DNA of 37,384 nt from Spirochaetaceae bacterium (lineage in GTDB: Bacteria > Spirochaetota > Spirochaetia > Treponematales > Treponemataceae): NCBI GenBank assembly GCA_017623685.1, contig JAGAOP010000036.1, positions 1 to 37,384 of the forward strand, given 5' to 3'. Shown piece by piece: positions 6,748 through 16,561 of this stretch (the first letter of the stretch is position 1; the number at the start of each line of letters is the position of its first letter). The notes beneath the pieces were generated by a model. That model saw only the letters and a program-made list of their open reading frames with translations, did not search any database and was not told the DNA's origin. The translations under genes and the position numbers were made by a program.

Positions 6748-8169
6748 TTATACAATAGAATCCAAAACCTTTACAATCGATTCATCATACAATTCAGGAT
6801 GATTCATCAGTTCTTGGACTGCTGACTCCTTGTCATAAATTGCACGATAATTTCTTCGTGATATCAAAGAAACAAAACTTTCCACCACGTGAATCATTCG
6901 TGCGATTTCTGGAATTTCTGAGCCTACTAAACCAGAAGGGTATCCAGAACCATCCATATTTTCGTGATGAGTTGCAGCTGCTTGCTTAAACACAGATCGA
7001 TATTTTTCGGGTATAAAGTCGAAAGCATCAGAAGCTGGTTTAACATGAGCACGAATACTGTATTTTTGTTCTTCTGTTAAAGAATCAGCCTGAAGTAAAT
7101 CCTTATCTAACTCTAAAAAACCAATATCATAAACCATGGCAGCACAGAAATAGAGCATTGCAGTATCTTTTCTAATTCCAAGTTCCATACTAATTTTATA
7201 AACCATTTCGGATATGTTCTTAGAATTATTTTTTCTTCCTGTCATTACGTCAATTTCGTTACCAATTTGTTCACAGCGAACAGCAAATTCTCGGATAAGT
7301 TGCATTTCTTTTTCGTCAACTTCCGGTTCAGGAAGCCCATTTGCATTTACAGATGAACTACCTACAAGGCGCAACTGTGAATCTCCGTAAACTCCTGTTA
7401 CACCATCTAACATTAAATGCTCAGATGGAATTCTGGACATTTCTGCTACAACTTGTAAAGTTGCGGCAAATTGTTCCTGTTGTCGTTTTGAATTTTTTGC
7501 ACTAACTACAACACCAATTATAATAACAATAAACACAATTATCAAAGCACAACCAACGCCTAAGACAATTAACAAAATTGTCTTGTTCATATTTTCACTT
7601 TGTTGAGAACTTAGTTCCATTGCACGTTGGAAAGTTTCATTTTGAGAAGAAACTTGGCTAAGCATTTCAGCTTCTTTTTCTATTGTTGCTGCCAATTCTT
7701 TAAGTAAGGTGTCGTCATGGGCAACCCCTCCTCCAGAAGAAGCACTAGCAGCCTTTGCAGCTTGAACTTCTGCAGCTTGGGCAGCAGCAATTTCTTTTTC
7801 TTTCTTTTCTATGTCCTTTTCAAAAGAAGCAATAAGGGTTCTAATTCGAGATGATTCAACTGCTGGAAAATCCTGAAGCCACACTTTTACAAGATCAAGA
7901 TTATCTTCGTCACCTGCGGTTCGTAGCTGTTGCAAATAGGAATAATAAATCATCTCTGCCATAACGGCTGCATTTTCTGGCAAAAGCCCTCCACGATACA
8001 TAGCAAGTACTTTATTGATATATTCGTAGGCTTTTTCGTAATTTCCTGCTGAGTATTGATCGTTTGCAGCAGACATAAATCTATCAGCTATGGGATCCTC
8101 TGCAAAAAGAGTTCCAGCAAAAAGAAGCAAACATAATATCCAAAAGATATTCTTTGTAATTTTAATCAT
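6748..8169 (-). CDS. Membrane HD-GYP domain protein with degenerate metal ligands
   Basis: 473 residues: signal peptide (about 1-23), TPR-like helices (about 28-110), alanine-rich coiled coil (about 115-190), one transmembrane segment (about 197-223), then a cytoplasmic HD-GYP-type domain (about 285-465). HD-GYP enzymes normally hydrolyse cyclic di-GMP. GSGYPSGL (407-414), His401-His402 and His375 are retained. However, the HD pair reads Tyr347-Asp348, the first metal histidine aligns with Asn318, and the late Asp aligns with Glu430. The protein may therefore be a sensor or scaffold rather than a phosphodiesterase. The periplasmic TPR/coiled-coil part would sense an envelope partner. The ATG overlaps the last base of the upstream gene's stop codon, with AGGAAA before it, so the two are translationally coupled. 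Confidence 0.8.
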   Translation of the reverse strand: MIKITKNIFWILCLLLFAGTLFAEDPIADRFMSAANDQYSAGNYEKAYEYINKVLAMYRGGLLPENAAVMAEMIYYSYLQQLRTAGDEDNLDLVKVWLQDFPAVESSRIRTLIASFEKDIEKKEKEIAAAQAAEVQAAKAASASSGGGVAHDDTLLKELAATIEKEAEMLSQVSSQNETFQRAMELSSQQSENMNKTILLIVLGVGCALIIVFIVIIIGVVVSAKNSKRQQEQFAATLQVVAEMSRIPSEHLMLDGVTGVYGDSQLRLVGSSSVNANGLPEPEVDEKEMQLIREFAVRCEQIGNEIDVMTGRKNNSKNISEMVYKISMELGIRKDTAMLYFCAAMVYDIGFLELDKDLLQADSLTEEQKYSIRAHVKPASDAFDFIPEKYRSVFKQAAATHHENMDGSGYPSGLVGSEIPEIARMIHVVESFVSLISRRNYRAIYDKESAVQELMNHPELYDESIVKVLDSIV

Positions 8170-9266
8170 TAATTTCCTACCCTTAAACTAAAAATGCATT
8201 TTAAGTTATTGTCCATTCCATCAGTATACATATAAACTGAATCAGACAAACCTAGGTTCAAACCCATGTTCACGATATCGCCCTGTACCAAAGGAATAAA
8301 AACATTTCCTCCTGCGGCAAAAGCAACCTTCATATCTTCTTGAGCAAGATGCCCTATATAATAATCGGCATAAAAATCAAATCCCAGTTGTTTTCCGCCA
8401 AATTTTTTATAACTAATTCCAATAATCGGTGACATAAAATTGCTTTCATTAAAAAATCCTATACGGAAAAATAAATTTTGTGACAAAGCTGCAACAGAAA
8501 AAGAAGGAACGGCTTTAACTGAAGCGGATAATTCTTTTGGTCCAAAAAATGAAAGCAAAGACATATCTACAACAACTTCACCACCAACTGTTACAACATC
8601 TGTAGAATAAAAGAATTCTCCCTCCATAGACAAGCCGTATTTTAACGCAGGGTCCTTACGGCCAGTTTGTAAAATCAAGTCTGCAAAGCCAAGAGATACT
8701 TCCCAGTTTATTGGAGACAAAGCGGATTCAGCTTCTGTAGAATAATAAAAGGTTTCACCAGAAGTTACATTCATAACAGGGGTATAACTTTTATCTGGCA
8801 CAGAAATATCTTCCAACTTTGCATGGTCTGCTTCCAGAATAGCGGCTAATCGTTCTTCTTGAGCTTTTTGTTCAGCTAACATTTGAGCTCGTCTTTCAAT
8901 AGCTCTTGTTGTAGATGAATACACTGCCAATGCATCTTCATTGTCCATGTTATTATCAATCATAATCATAGAAGCAGCTTTAGCAAAATCCAACTCATTC
9001 AAAACAACAAACTGGCGAATTTTCTTTAGAGTATAGGCTTCTAATTCACCATAATCCCGTGCTGAACGATTTGCTGAAAGAACTTGACCTAGTTTTTCAG
9101 AAGAATGTTCAGAAAATGCCACATCCACAGCTCGCAACGAATCCGCAGACATAGCTACTTGAGCATGAACCTTGAATCCTAGACAGAGAAAAAACACTCC
9201 ACAAAACAGAACTAACTGTTTTACAAAACCATATCTTCTCAAAACGCACCTCTGCTTTTTATTCAT
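8169..9266 (-). CDS. Exported envelope protein, probable outer-membrane beta-barrel
   Basis: A 365-residue protein I do not recognise as a named family. It has a long basic start and a hydrophobic signal (about residues 15-36) ending in VHAQ, a signal-peptidase-I-like site. Residues 37-155 are helical and charged. From about 185 onward, alternating polar/hydrophobic segments of 8-12 residues, rich in aromatic residues and glycine, look like beta-strands of an outer-membrane barrel or a beta-rich periplasmic domain. The gene overlaps the following HD-GYP-type gene by one base, which suggests the two products work together across the envelope. The ATG at 9266 lacks a clear Shine-Dalgarno; MNKKQRCVLRRYGF is basic and plausible, but later starts cannot be excluded. 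Confidence 0.65.
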   Translation of the reverse strand: MNKKQRCVLRRYGFVKQLVLFCGVFFLCLGFKVHAQVAMSADSLRAVDVAFSEHSSEKLGQVLSANRSARDYGELEAYTLKKIRQFVVLNELDFAKAASMIMIDNNMDNEDALAVYSSTTRAIERRAQMLAEQKAQEERLAAILEADHAKLEDISVPDKSYTPVMNVTSGETFYYSTEAESALSPINWEVSLGFADLILQTGRKDPALKYGLSMEGEFFYSTDVVTVGGEVVVDMSLLSFFGPKELSASVKAVPSFSVAALSQNLFFRIGFFNESNFMSPIIGISYKKFGGKQLGFDFYADYYIGHLAQEDMKVAFAAGGNVFIPLVQGDIVNMGLNLGLSDSVYMYTDGMDNNLKCIFSLRVGN

Positions 9267-9328
9267 AAGAAGACAAACTTATCTATCTTCATATAGAATA
9301 TCATATAAAAATTTATATCGCAATCACA

Positions 9329-9357
9329 TTGCTACATAACTAGAGATATGCTATCAT
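9329..9357 (+). promoter_or_regulatory. Promoter of the 9363 gene, leaderless type
   Basis: TTGCTA (9329-9334), 17-nt spacer, TATCAT (9352-9357) preceded by TGC. Five bases separate the -10 from the ATG at 9363, so the start codon itself is the likely 5' end. The minus-strand gene starting at 9266 diverges from this region; a possible promoter for it is TTGCGA, 17 nt, TATTCT on the minus strand. Confidence 0.65.
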
Positions 9358-9362
9358 AAACT

Positions 9363-10526
9363 ATGAATATCTCTAGAAAGCACTTAATTATTACCCTTGC
9401 CGTATTTCTTGTATTAACGGCAACTTTAATCACATTTTTTGTTCTAAAACAAAAAACATTTACCATAGCCTTTTATAACACCCCTGAAAGTGTTCAAAAA
9501 ACAATTATAAAAGCTACAGAAGATTTTTTTCTTGCCCAAAGTAAAATAGAAGGCAAAAAAACTTCTTCTATTAACCTTAAAACCCTTGCTTTATCAACAG
9601 AGCAACCTATCAATAAGCAACTAACTGGCAGAAACAAGCCAGACTTACTCATTTGCCCCGCTGGATATGCAGCTAATCAGGCTATAAACCTTGCACAAAT
9701 AAACAAAGCAGGAGTTTCTATGGAACACTTGTCCCAAATGCCTCCTTTTGTAGCCGATAGTGCCAGCATCAAAGACAAAAAAGTTTTTGCCCTTCCTCTA
9801 CTTATTGATCACTATGAATTAGCTATCAACAGAGGAAAAGATGGAAATCCACAACTGTTGCTAGCAGGTGGAAATCCTCAGATTCTAATGGCATTTGTAG
9901 GTGCCATTGCAGAATCTCAGTTTGGACTTGAAGCAGCCAAGGAACTAATTTTAGATTGCCAAGAACATAAAGCTCAAGACATTCCGCTTATCCATGAAAT
10001 TGCAAAAATCTTAGCTAATGCAATTACCCAAGGATATTTACCTCAACAAGCCCTAAACATGAACCAAGAGGAACTAATTTTTTACATAGAAAAATCTTCC
10101 CCTAATCATGTATTTATGCCCCTATCTTTTCATCGGCTACTTCCCTTTGAGCCGTTAAAAAAATACGACAGCCATTTTTTGCCTAGCTCCAAACAAACCA
10201 TTAGAGCTCTTACCGCTCCAGTTTATTATGGAATTCCCCTTTCCGGTAAGAAAAAAGAAATTTCCACATTAGAAGGGCTATTTGCACAACTTACTTCCAT
10301 CGAGGGACAGGGCTTTTTATCTCAAGCCACTGGCTTAGCACCTACTCATGCTTCAGCTCCAACCCCAGATGTTCAGGCTGACGATGTTCGCTACTGGGTT
10401 GCAGCCACGAACTTGCCTTTACCTGCTTTAAGCGATGCATCCTTTAGCACCAGTTCCGAATTAGCCACCTTTGCCAGCGACTTTCGGAATTTAGTACTAG
10501 AATACGTTCACTCTAATTCCCGCTGA
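9363..10526 (+). CDS. Membrane-anchored extracellular solute-binding-like protein
   Basis: A 387-residue protein with an N-terminal membrane anchor or signal (about residues 8-28) and no lipobox cysteine. The rest looks like a type II periplasmic binding protein of the sugar-binding class: a KTFTIAFYNT opening strand, KPDLLICPAGYAA, then FALPLLIDHYELAINR, where such proteins read 'alP...d...l.yN'. No transporter genes are adjacent, so it may be an orphan sensor or scavenging protein. It starts at an ATG with no Shine-Dalgarno directly behind a promoter. Its last 30 bases overlap the end of the giant gene on the other strand. Function beyond ligand binding is not supported. Confidence 0.6.
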   Translation: MNISRKHLIITLAVFLVLTATLITFFVLKQKTFTIAFYNTPESVQKTIIKATEDFFLAQSKIEGKKTSSINLKTLALSTEQPINKQLTGRNKPDLLICPAGYAANQAINLAQINKAGVSMEHLSQMPPFVADSASIKDKKVFALPLLIDHYELAINRGKDGNPQLLLAGGNPQILMAFVGAIAESQFGLEAAKELILDCQEHKAQDIPLIHEIAKILANAITQGYLPQQALNMNQEELIFYIEKSSPNHVFMPLSFHRLLPFEPLKKYDSHFLPSSKQTIRALTAPVYYGIPLSGKKKEISTLEGLFAQLTSIEGQGFLSQATGLAPTHASAPTPDVQADDVRYWVAATNLPLPALSDASFSTSSELATFASDFRNLVLEYVHSNSR

Positions 10527-13500
10527 TATTTGAGGAATTAGAGAGTTAATATTTGTTTCTCCTGCCTGAACGTCAGTAGGCAAAAACCATAACTGACCTT
10601 CTGTATACAATGAGAAGGTTCTGAACATCTTTTGATCCTGTAGAGTAACTCTAGGGAATTCAATTTGCGCCAGAACAGCAGAAAGCATTTGAGGCTTTCC
10701 ACTTTGGGTTTCTGTAAACATAGAAAAGTTTGCACCAATAGCAAAACCCGCAGAAAGCCATTGCCAATCAGGTCCAAAGAAATATTGGAATGGAACATAA
10801 GCAATATTAGCCAACAGTTTAAGCCCAAATACATTACCTCCATATCGCATCTTTAAGCCTGATGCATCAAACAAATCCCGTTGAGACTGAGTAAACTGAC
10901 CAAATTGAGCTTGAAGTTTTACGTTGTCGTCAAAGAAAGTTAATCCCAAACCAACATCGTAAAGGGTCGCACCCCAGAAATGCCAGTCAAAATACAACCC
11001 TTGGATAAAGGTAGGCACTTCGTAAGAAGATTTATCTCCACTTCGCAAAGAGAAAGTAACATTACTCAATCCCATATCATCTGAAGATAAACCAGAAAAT
11101 TCAATCTGTTCGTTAAAGCGACCACCTTCACCTGGCGATATCAGTTTAATATATGGCAAGGTTTTATCAATTTGAATAATAGTTCTGGTAATTGCAACTT
11201 CTCCATTTGCCATTGTAGCTCTGGCTACAATAAAGTGATATCCTTCATCCAAATAATCATTTTCTAAACGATAACTCCAAGTTCCATCTTTTGCAACTTT
11301 TGTAAAGGTTTTACCATTATCAAAACTAAGTTCAACCTTTTCTACCTTTTTCTTTGCTAAAAGCTTCTTTTCTGCCTTAGAAGTTTCTTTAGATGATAAG
11401 GTGTCCATATCCGATTGAGTTAGAACATAACCTGCTCTACCTTCTAGATAAGGTCGCCGTACGGCATAATCTAATAAGGTAAAATTGTCTATACTAATCC
11501 AAGGCCCAGAAGCTTCATAGAAAATATAATGACTATTGGATTCTACAATAGCTTGATTTGTTGTAACTGCCCGTACCGTAATTTTATGTTCACCAGAAGA
11601 AACGAGTTCTGGAGTAAGTTCAAACTTAAATGCGTTGGTTTTAGAAAGTTGAGTTTCTGCACAGAAATTGCCATCAACATACATCAGCATTCGTTCAATT
11701 GGAGTTTCTGAAGAAACCGTACCATAAACATTAAAAATACCTTGCATATGTTCCCCGTTCATTGGGTACATAAGATTTACTTTTGTTGCTGCAACAGATT
11801 TATCCAAGCGAATATTTCTAGAAACTCGTCTAGTATTTTCACCAGCATCCGAACCTGTTAATTCAACATTGTAAAATCCATCTGGCAAAGTAGATAAATC
11901 CACAGCCTGAGTAATAATTTGAGCTGGCACCAAATCAATACGTTCTAGATGAGGAGGCAAGGCTGGTGCATCAGGATCCAAGGCACGAATTGTAATATAA
12001 AGATCAACCAATTCAACGTTATCAATAGTTTGTCCAGAGAAGAAAACCATTCCTGAAGTGGAAGAATCGTCAAGAGGTAATTCTAGGGTAATATCTGGTA
12101 TCGTATTGTCTATTGTAATCAAACTAGAATATAAAGCTTCAATTCCGTAGTTATCATATATTCGTAAGAAAACTACGTGTGTACCGTCTTGAATCATACG
12201 GGTGTCAAAACTGTATTCCCATTCCTCTGTACCCACTGCATCGTTGTAAGTATTTCCATTATCCAAAGAAACTTGAACTAGAGAAATTCCATTTTTGTCA
12301 GAGGCCCAACCTTTCATCACAATCGAACCCTTCACAGTGTCTTCAATGGCAGGCTCTGTTACAGCACCCTTTGGTTCTTCCAAAGATACACGGAAATTAC
12401 GGCTTACTTCTTCCCCCTTGACCCCATGAATATCTTCTGCATACACATAAATTGTATGTTCATTATCTGTCATGGTTTCAAGAGGTATCTCGATAGAATA
12501 TGCTGTTCCATATTCTTCAAGTTGAATATATTCGCCATCGTCAATTCTGTAACTGACTTTAGATTCACCGTCGTCATCAAAAACTACACCAGAAATAATA
12601 AAATCTGTGGTTATTATTTGGTTATCTTCTGGCAAATGAATTTCTGGCCGAGGCAAATCAGATTGATTATCTATAACAAAATCCCATTGTGTTACAGTTT
12701 GAACATTCCCTATAACATCACTAAATTGGAAACTCATTTCTGCTTCCATAGGGGCATCTACAGTACCTACTGTTGCCACTGGCAAAGAAGAAAGTTCTAC
12801 AGCAACTTGACCTGCAGATGGATTTTCTGCTGCGACCTGTTGTGTTCCTACTGGAGCAAAATATGCTCCCGATACAAGTTTACCATTGTCCTTAACCTTA
12901 AACACAACAGTAGTTTCACCATTCACCACATCCTCTGCAGCAGGAGTAATAATTTGAACCTCTGGGGCTATAGTATCCTTGTGAATCGCTTTTGATACAA
13001 CATAACTAGCACCTAAGGAATCTGTAACTTTTATATCAACTGGAATAAGTCCGTCATTAAATGTAACAAAATCCAATTCTGTATCAATGACGACATTTTC
13101 TTTGGTTCCTGTTGAAGAAAGCGTAACAGGAGACCATGTAGTTCCACCATCTAATGACAATTCTACAGAAGCAATTCCGTTGGCATCTGTGGCAGTTCCA
13201 GTTAATTTTACCTTATTTTGTACCCATTGATTATTAATAGGTGAAGTCAATTCAATCTGGGGAATATGATTATTTACTTGGAAACTGATATCAGAAGAAA
13301 CATATTGAACACCTTCTGAATCCTTTGCTACAACAGAAATATTTTCATAAACACCACACTTTTCAGAGCTTAGAGTTACCATATTTCCATCAACAGTGGC
13401 TGAAATTGTTCCAGTATTAGTTTTTTCTTGAACAGAAACTTCTATTGGTTCACGAACATTAAAGTACCCAGAAACAATATTGTCCCTTGATTTTAGCCAA

Positions 13501-16500
13501 TAAATTTCTTCTTTATCATTTATTAAAGTTGCATCCTTGTTTCTAATTGAACCAAAAGTAGCATTTTCTGTGGTAGTACCACTTTCAGTTTCAACACTTA
13601 CAGAAACACCATACCACTGAACTGGCAGATTTTGTAAAGGTATATCTGCTTCAATTACAGAAGGGTTGGTTGTCTTTCTTATTGTAGCTTTACCACTTTG
13701 AGATGAGCTACCACCATAAATTACAGGTTGGTTTTCTATTTCTTTTAGTGGCTTAATAGAATAATTAACTGCTTTTACTGTTTCGCTACTGGTTATCTTT
13801 AAAGAAAGAAGTGGCATACCTGTTTTTACAGTTTCAGAAGAAACTTGAATTAATTCACCTGCACTATAAGCAGCTGAACCAATTTTTGTAAATTCAATCT
13901 GTGGCTGAACCTTAAAATTCGAAGTATATTTTGAAGAAATTGATGAATCTCCAGCTTTACCCGTCAAAACAATAGAATTCACTCCTGGCTTCAATTTATC
14001 TCTAGAAATAATTCCTGCTTCTTGTGTTAAATTTGTAACATTTCCACCATTTAGAGTACAAGCCACAGTTGAAACTTGACCTTGATAAACTATGGTATAA
14101 TAAATGTCTTTCCCTTCTACCCAAGTTACAATGGGCTTTCCTGCTTTTACAGTTTTTTTCCCAGTAGCTGAAGGGGAAGGAAGATTTGGTATATTTCGAA
14201 CAAATTGAGAAGCGTAGCTTTCCGTTCCATCGCTATTTTTAGCAATCACTTCGATAATATGAATTCCTTTCCCAAAATTAGAAGCTGGAAGTTCTATATC
14301 AAATTTTCCATCAGCAGACAATGGTAATTCTTTTGTTTCGCTGGGAGGAGCTGCAACTGCAGTTGAAATAAGTCCATCTGGAGTTGTTTGCACTTTAACC
14401 GATATAATTCGGTAAACAGCAGAAACATCCCACTTAGAAGAAACCTGTCCTCTTAAAGCCACAGGATTATTTCCTTCCACAATGCCGCTGGTTTCTAATA
14501 CTAAATTAGGAGCATCTGTAGGATTTAAAAAACAAAGCTCCTTTGATTCATATTCAAAACCTCTGTCACTTGTTACAACAACTTTTACAGGTTCAGAAAG
14601 ACCTCTTTCTTCCCCAGCAACAAGTCGGATTGTATTTCCATCCAATGATACATTGGCAAATTTTGTAGCAGGTCGTAATTCTACAGAGGAGGCATTTCCT
14701 CCTGCAAAGAAACCAGTTACTTCCTTATTTTTAGAAAAATCAACCTTGCCTTCTTTGGAAACAGAGCTATCTTCAAAAACAACAGTCTGTGAACTATCGA
14801 TTTTAGTAAGATTTGTTAAATAAAGCAAAAATTCTTGTTTACTTTCACGATCATAAATATCTTTTGCAACAACATCCACTGTTACTACTCCCCAAGGAAT
14901 AGATGAATTAAGTGGTAATGTAATAGTTGAAGTAGTTTCAGCCTTACTAGGAACATACTTTCCGTAAGCTTTACCGTTTACAAACCATTCAACAGAAGTT
15001 ATTCCACAGGCAGCAGTAACTTTTGTAACAAAATTTGTGCCTGATTCTGGATGAACTTCTATACCTGGTTTATAATCTTTGCTTTCTTTGCTAGAAGAAA
15101 TTTTTGTAGAATTAAATACGGGTTTTTCGCCCTTTGCCACAAAATTTATTGTTACAGGAACACCTTTAACTCCATGAATATCTTCTGCATACAAAGTTAT
15201 TTTATGGCTACCATTAGCAAGAACTTTATTGTCTGCACTAGACATTTTCTTTGCAAAAGCTTCTTTTAAGTCAACACAAAAAACTCCATCACATTCTACT
15301 GCTGATTCAGTTCCATCATCTACAGAATAATATAGTTTTGAAACTCCATCATCATCTTTAACAATACCTCGAACAAAGAGTTCTTGTTCTGTAGCATCCA
15401 TTACAGCGGAAGTAGCTGGATATAAAACTTCTATGACGGCTCTATCTGCAGCTGAATCTACAGAAATTGTTCTTTTTTCTGTGCGACGGTTTCCAGCAGT
15501 ATCTGTAGCTGTAATACTAAATACTACAGATTTTTTTTCGTAATTTCGTAGGTCGAATTCTTTTACCCAATAAGGGTTACCAGCTACAATCTCAAATTCA
15601 CCTGAAGTATCTCCAAGGGTCCATTCCAATTTAGAAAGACCTACTGTGTCAACTGCAGAACCAGCTACAGAAAAAATACCATTTACGGATTCATTTTTTT
15701 CGGGAGATAAAATTCGTACTGCTGGCTTTGTATTATCTACAAAGAACAAAAAGGATGAAAGCCCTGTACTTCCTTGCTTATCCACAGCTTTAAACCAACA
15801 CACTGCTGCACCATCTTTCATTTCAAAAGTATCGATTGGTGCGCTAAAGAAACCATGTCCTGTTTTTTTGTCAATCTCTAATTTTAAGTTTTTGTATGTA
15901 ACCCCACCATCTACAGAATATGCCAAGGATTCTATTCCGTTACCATCAGAAACCCTTCCCTTAAGATTAATTTCTGCGGAAACTAAGGAACCAATTTCGT
16001 AGTTTGTAACTTCTGTTACTGGTTGGCGACGGTCTAGATGCCAAGATACTTCTACCGGATGCCCTTGGACTCCATTTATATCAACGCCATAAACCTTTAT
16101 AGTATGTCGACCTTCTGCTAAATTTGTCGTGTCAAGATAATAAGACCAAAAATCAGTACCTTCTGCTCGAATCACATTGGATTTATCATCATCCAGTATT
16201 AATTCAACATATCCAACTGCATCATCATCAACACAAATACCAACAATATTCAAGTTGCCAGGAATTCGCATATCCATAATAGGGTTAGTAATCGAAATAT
16301 TTGGCAAATCTGAATCTGGATCTATCATTACGTTATAAGGCCCTGCTGTATTTTGATTTCCACCTTGATCCTCTGCTGTAACAACAATATTATACTTACC
16401 AGGCTTCTTATCCGTTATATCAAAAGATTCTTGCCAACTGTCAAGAGTTTCGGCCTGCTTTTCTGTTATGTCTTTTTTTCCACCAGCAAAGATAGCAAAA

Positions 16501-16547
16501 GAAAACATAAGGCAAAATAATGTAAATGTAATAAATCGTTTAGTCAT
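10497..16547 (-). CDS. Giant exported Ig-repeat protein with C-terminal barrel-like domain
   Basis: A 2016-residue protein. Residues 1-21 form a signal peptide cleaved near FAIFA-GG. The next 1800 residues are tandem beta-sandwich (Ig-like) modules of about 90-100 residues, each with an entry strand such as IxITNPIM, a DDDG-type acidic turn and an inter-domain 'VDNTxP' linker. A cassette ending in (A/V)xDIxGVxG recurs near residues 155, 455 and 1370. A lysine-rich linker lies near 1720. The last ~170 residues (about 1845-2016) are aromatic/glycine amphipathic strands ending in Phe (GIRVNVF), like a small outer-membrane barrel. Inferred role: an envelope-spanning or surface adhesin/structural protein. 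It is downstream of the 3144-residue gene with a 14-nt gap and a good ribosome binding site (AAGGAAGGG). Confidence 0.75.
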   Translation of the reverse strand: MTKRFITFTLFCLMFSFAIFAGGKKDITEKQAETLDSWQESFDITDKKPGKYNIVVTAEDQGGNQNTAGPYNVMIDPDSDLPNISITNPIMDMRIPGNLNIVGICVDDDAVGYVELILDDDKSNVIRAEGTDFWSYYLDTTNLAEGRHTIKVYGVDINGVQGHPVEVSWHLDRRQPVTEVTNYEIGSLVSAEINLKGRVSDGNGIESLAYSVDGGVTYKNLKLEIDKKTGHGFFSAPIDTFEMKDGAAVCWFKAVDKQGSTGLSSFLFFVDNTKPAVRILSPEKNESVNGIFSVAGSAVDTVGLSKLEWTLGDTSGEFEIVAGNPYWVKEFDLRNYEKKSVVFSITATDTAGNRRTEKRTISVDSAADRAVIEVLYPATSAVMDATEQELFVRGIVKDDDGVSKLYYSVDDGTESAVECDGVFCVDLKEAFAKKMSSADNKVLANGSHKITLYAEDIHGVKGVPVTINFVAKGEKPVFNSTKISSSKESKDYKPGIEVHPESGTNFVTKVTAACGITSVEWFVNGKAYGKYVPSKAETTSTITLPLNSSIPWGVVTVDVVAKDIYDRESKQEFLLYLTNLTKIDSSQTVVFEDSSVSKEGKVDFSKNKEVTGFFAGGNASSVELRPATKFANVSLDGNTIRLVAGEERGLSEPVKVVVTSDRGFEYESKELCFLNPTDAPNLVLETSGIVEGNNPVALRGQVSSKWDVSAVYRIISVKVQTTPDGLISTAVAAPPSETKELPLSADGKFDIELPASNFGKGIHIIEVIAKNSDGTESYASQFVRNIPNLPSPSATGKKTVKAGKPIVTWVEGKDIYYTIVYQGQVSTVACTLNGGNVTNLTQEAGIISRDKLKPGVNSIVLTGKAGDSSISSKYTSNFKVQPQIEFTKIGSAAYSAGELIQVSSETVKTGMPLLSLKITSSETVKAVNYSIKPLKEIENQPVIYGGSSSQSGKATIRKTTNPSVIEADIPLQNLPVQWYGVSVSVETESGTTTENATFGSIRNKDATLINDKEEIYWLKSRDNIVSGYFNVREPIEVSVQEKTNTGTISATVDGNMVTLSSEKCGVYENISVVAKDSEGVQYVSSDISFQVNNHIPQIELTSPINNQWVQNKVKLTGTATDANGIASVELSLDGGTTWSPVTLSSTGTKENVVIDTELDFVTFNDGLIPVDIKVTDSLGASYVVSKAIHKDTIAPEVQIITPAAEDVVNGETTVVFKVKDNGKLVSGAYFAPVGTQQVAAENPSAGQVAVELSSLPVATVGTVDAPMEAEMSFQFSDVIGNVQTVTQWDFVIDNQSDLPRPEIHLPEDNQIITTDFIISGVVFDDDGESKVSYRIDDGEYIQLEEYGTAYSIEIPLETMTDNEHTIYVYAEDIHGVKGEEVSRNFRVSLEEPKGAVTEPAIEDTVKGSIVMKGWASDKNGISLVQVSLDNGNTYNDAVGTEEWEYSFDTRMIQDGTHVVFLRIYDNYGIEALYSSLITIDNTIPDITLELPLDDSSTSGMVFFSGQTIDNVELVDLYITIRALDPDAPALPPHLERIDLVPAQIITQAVDLSTLPDGFYNVELTGSDAGENTRRVSRNIRLDKSVAATKVNLMYPMNGEHMQGIFNVYGTVSSETPIERMLMYVDGNFCAETQLSKTNAFKFELTPELVSSGEHKITVRAVTTNQAIVESNSHYIFYEASGPWISIDNFTLLDYAVRRPYLEGRAGYVLTQSDMDTLSSKETSKAEKKLLAKKKVEKVELSFDNGKTFTKVAKDGTWSYRLENDYLDEGYHFIVARATMANGEVAITRTIIQIDKTLPYIKLISPGEGGRFNEQIEFSGLSSDDMGLSNVTFSLRSGDKSSYEVPTFIQGLYFDWHFWGATLYDVGLGLTFFDDNVKLQAQFGQFTQSQRDLFDASGLKMRYGGNVFGLKLLANIAYVPFQYFFGPDWQWLSAGFAIGANFSMFTETQSGKPQMLSAVLAQIEFPRVTLQDQKMFRTFSLYTEGQLWFLPTDVQAGETNINSLIPQISAGIRVNVF
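10511..10543. terminator. Hairpin across the convergent gene ends
   Basis: CTCTAATTCC (10511-10520) and GGAATTAGAG (10534-10543) form a perfect 10-bp stem with a 13-nt loop. The plus-strand gene's TGA stop (10524-10526) lies in the loop, and the minus-strand gene's stop is 12 bases to the left of the stem. T-runs are weak on both sides, so it may be a bidirectional 3'-end hairpin rather than a strong terminator. Confidence 0.45.
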
Positions 16548-16561
16548 ATTTTAACCCTTCC

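Noticed and set aside
12426-12995. Plus-strand 189-codon open frame
   Set aside because: It is antisense to the 2016-residue gene, has no ribosome site and its product is an unlikely mix rich in Cys, Ile and aromatic residues.
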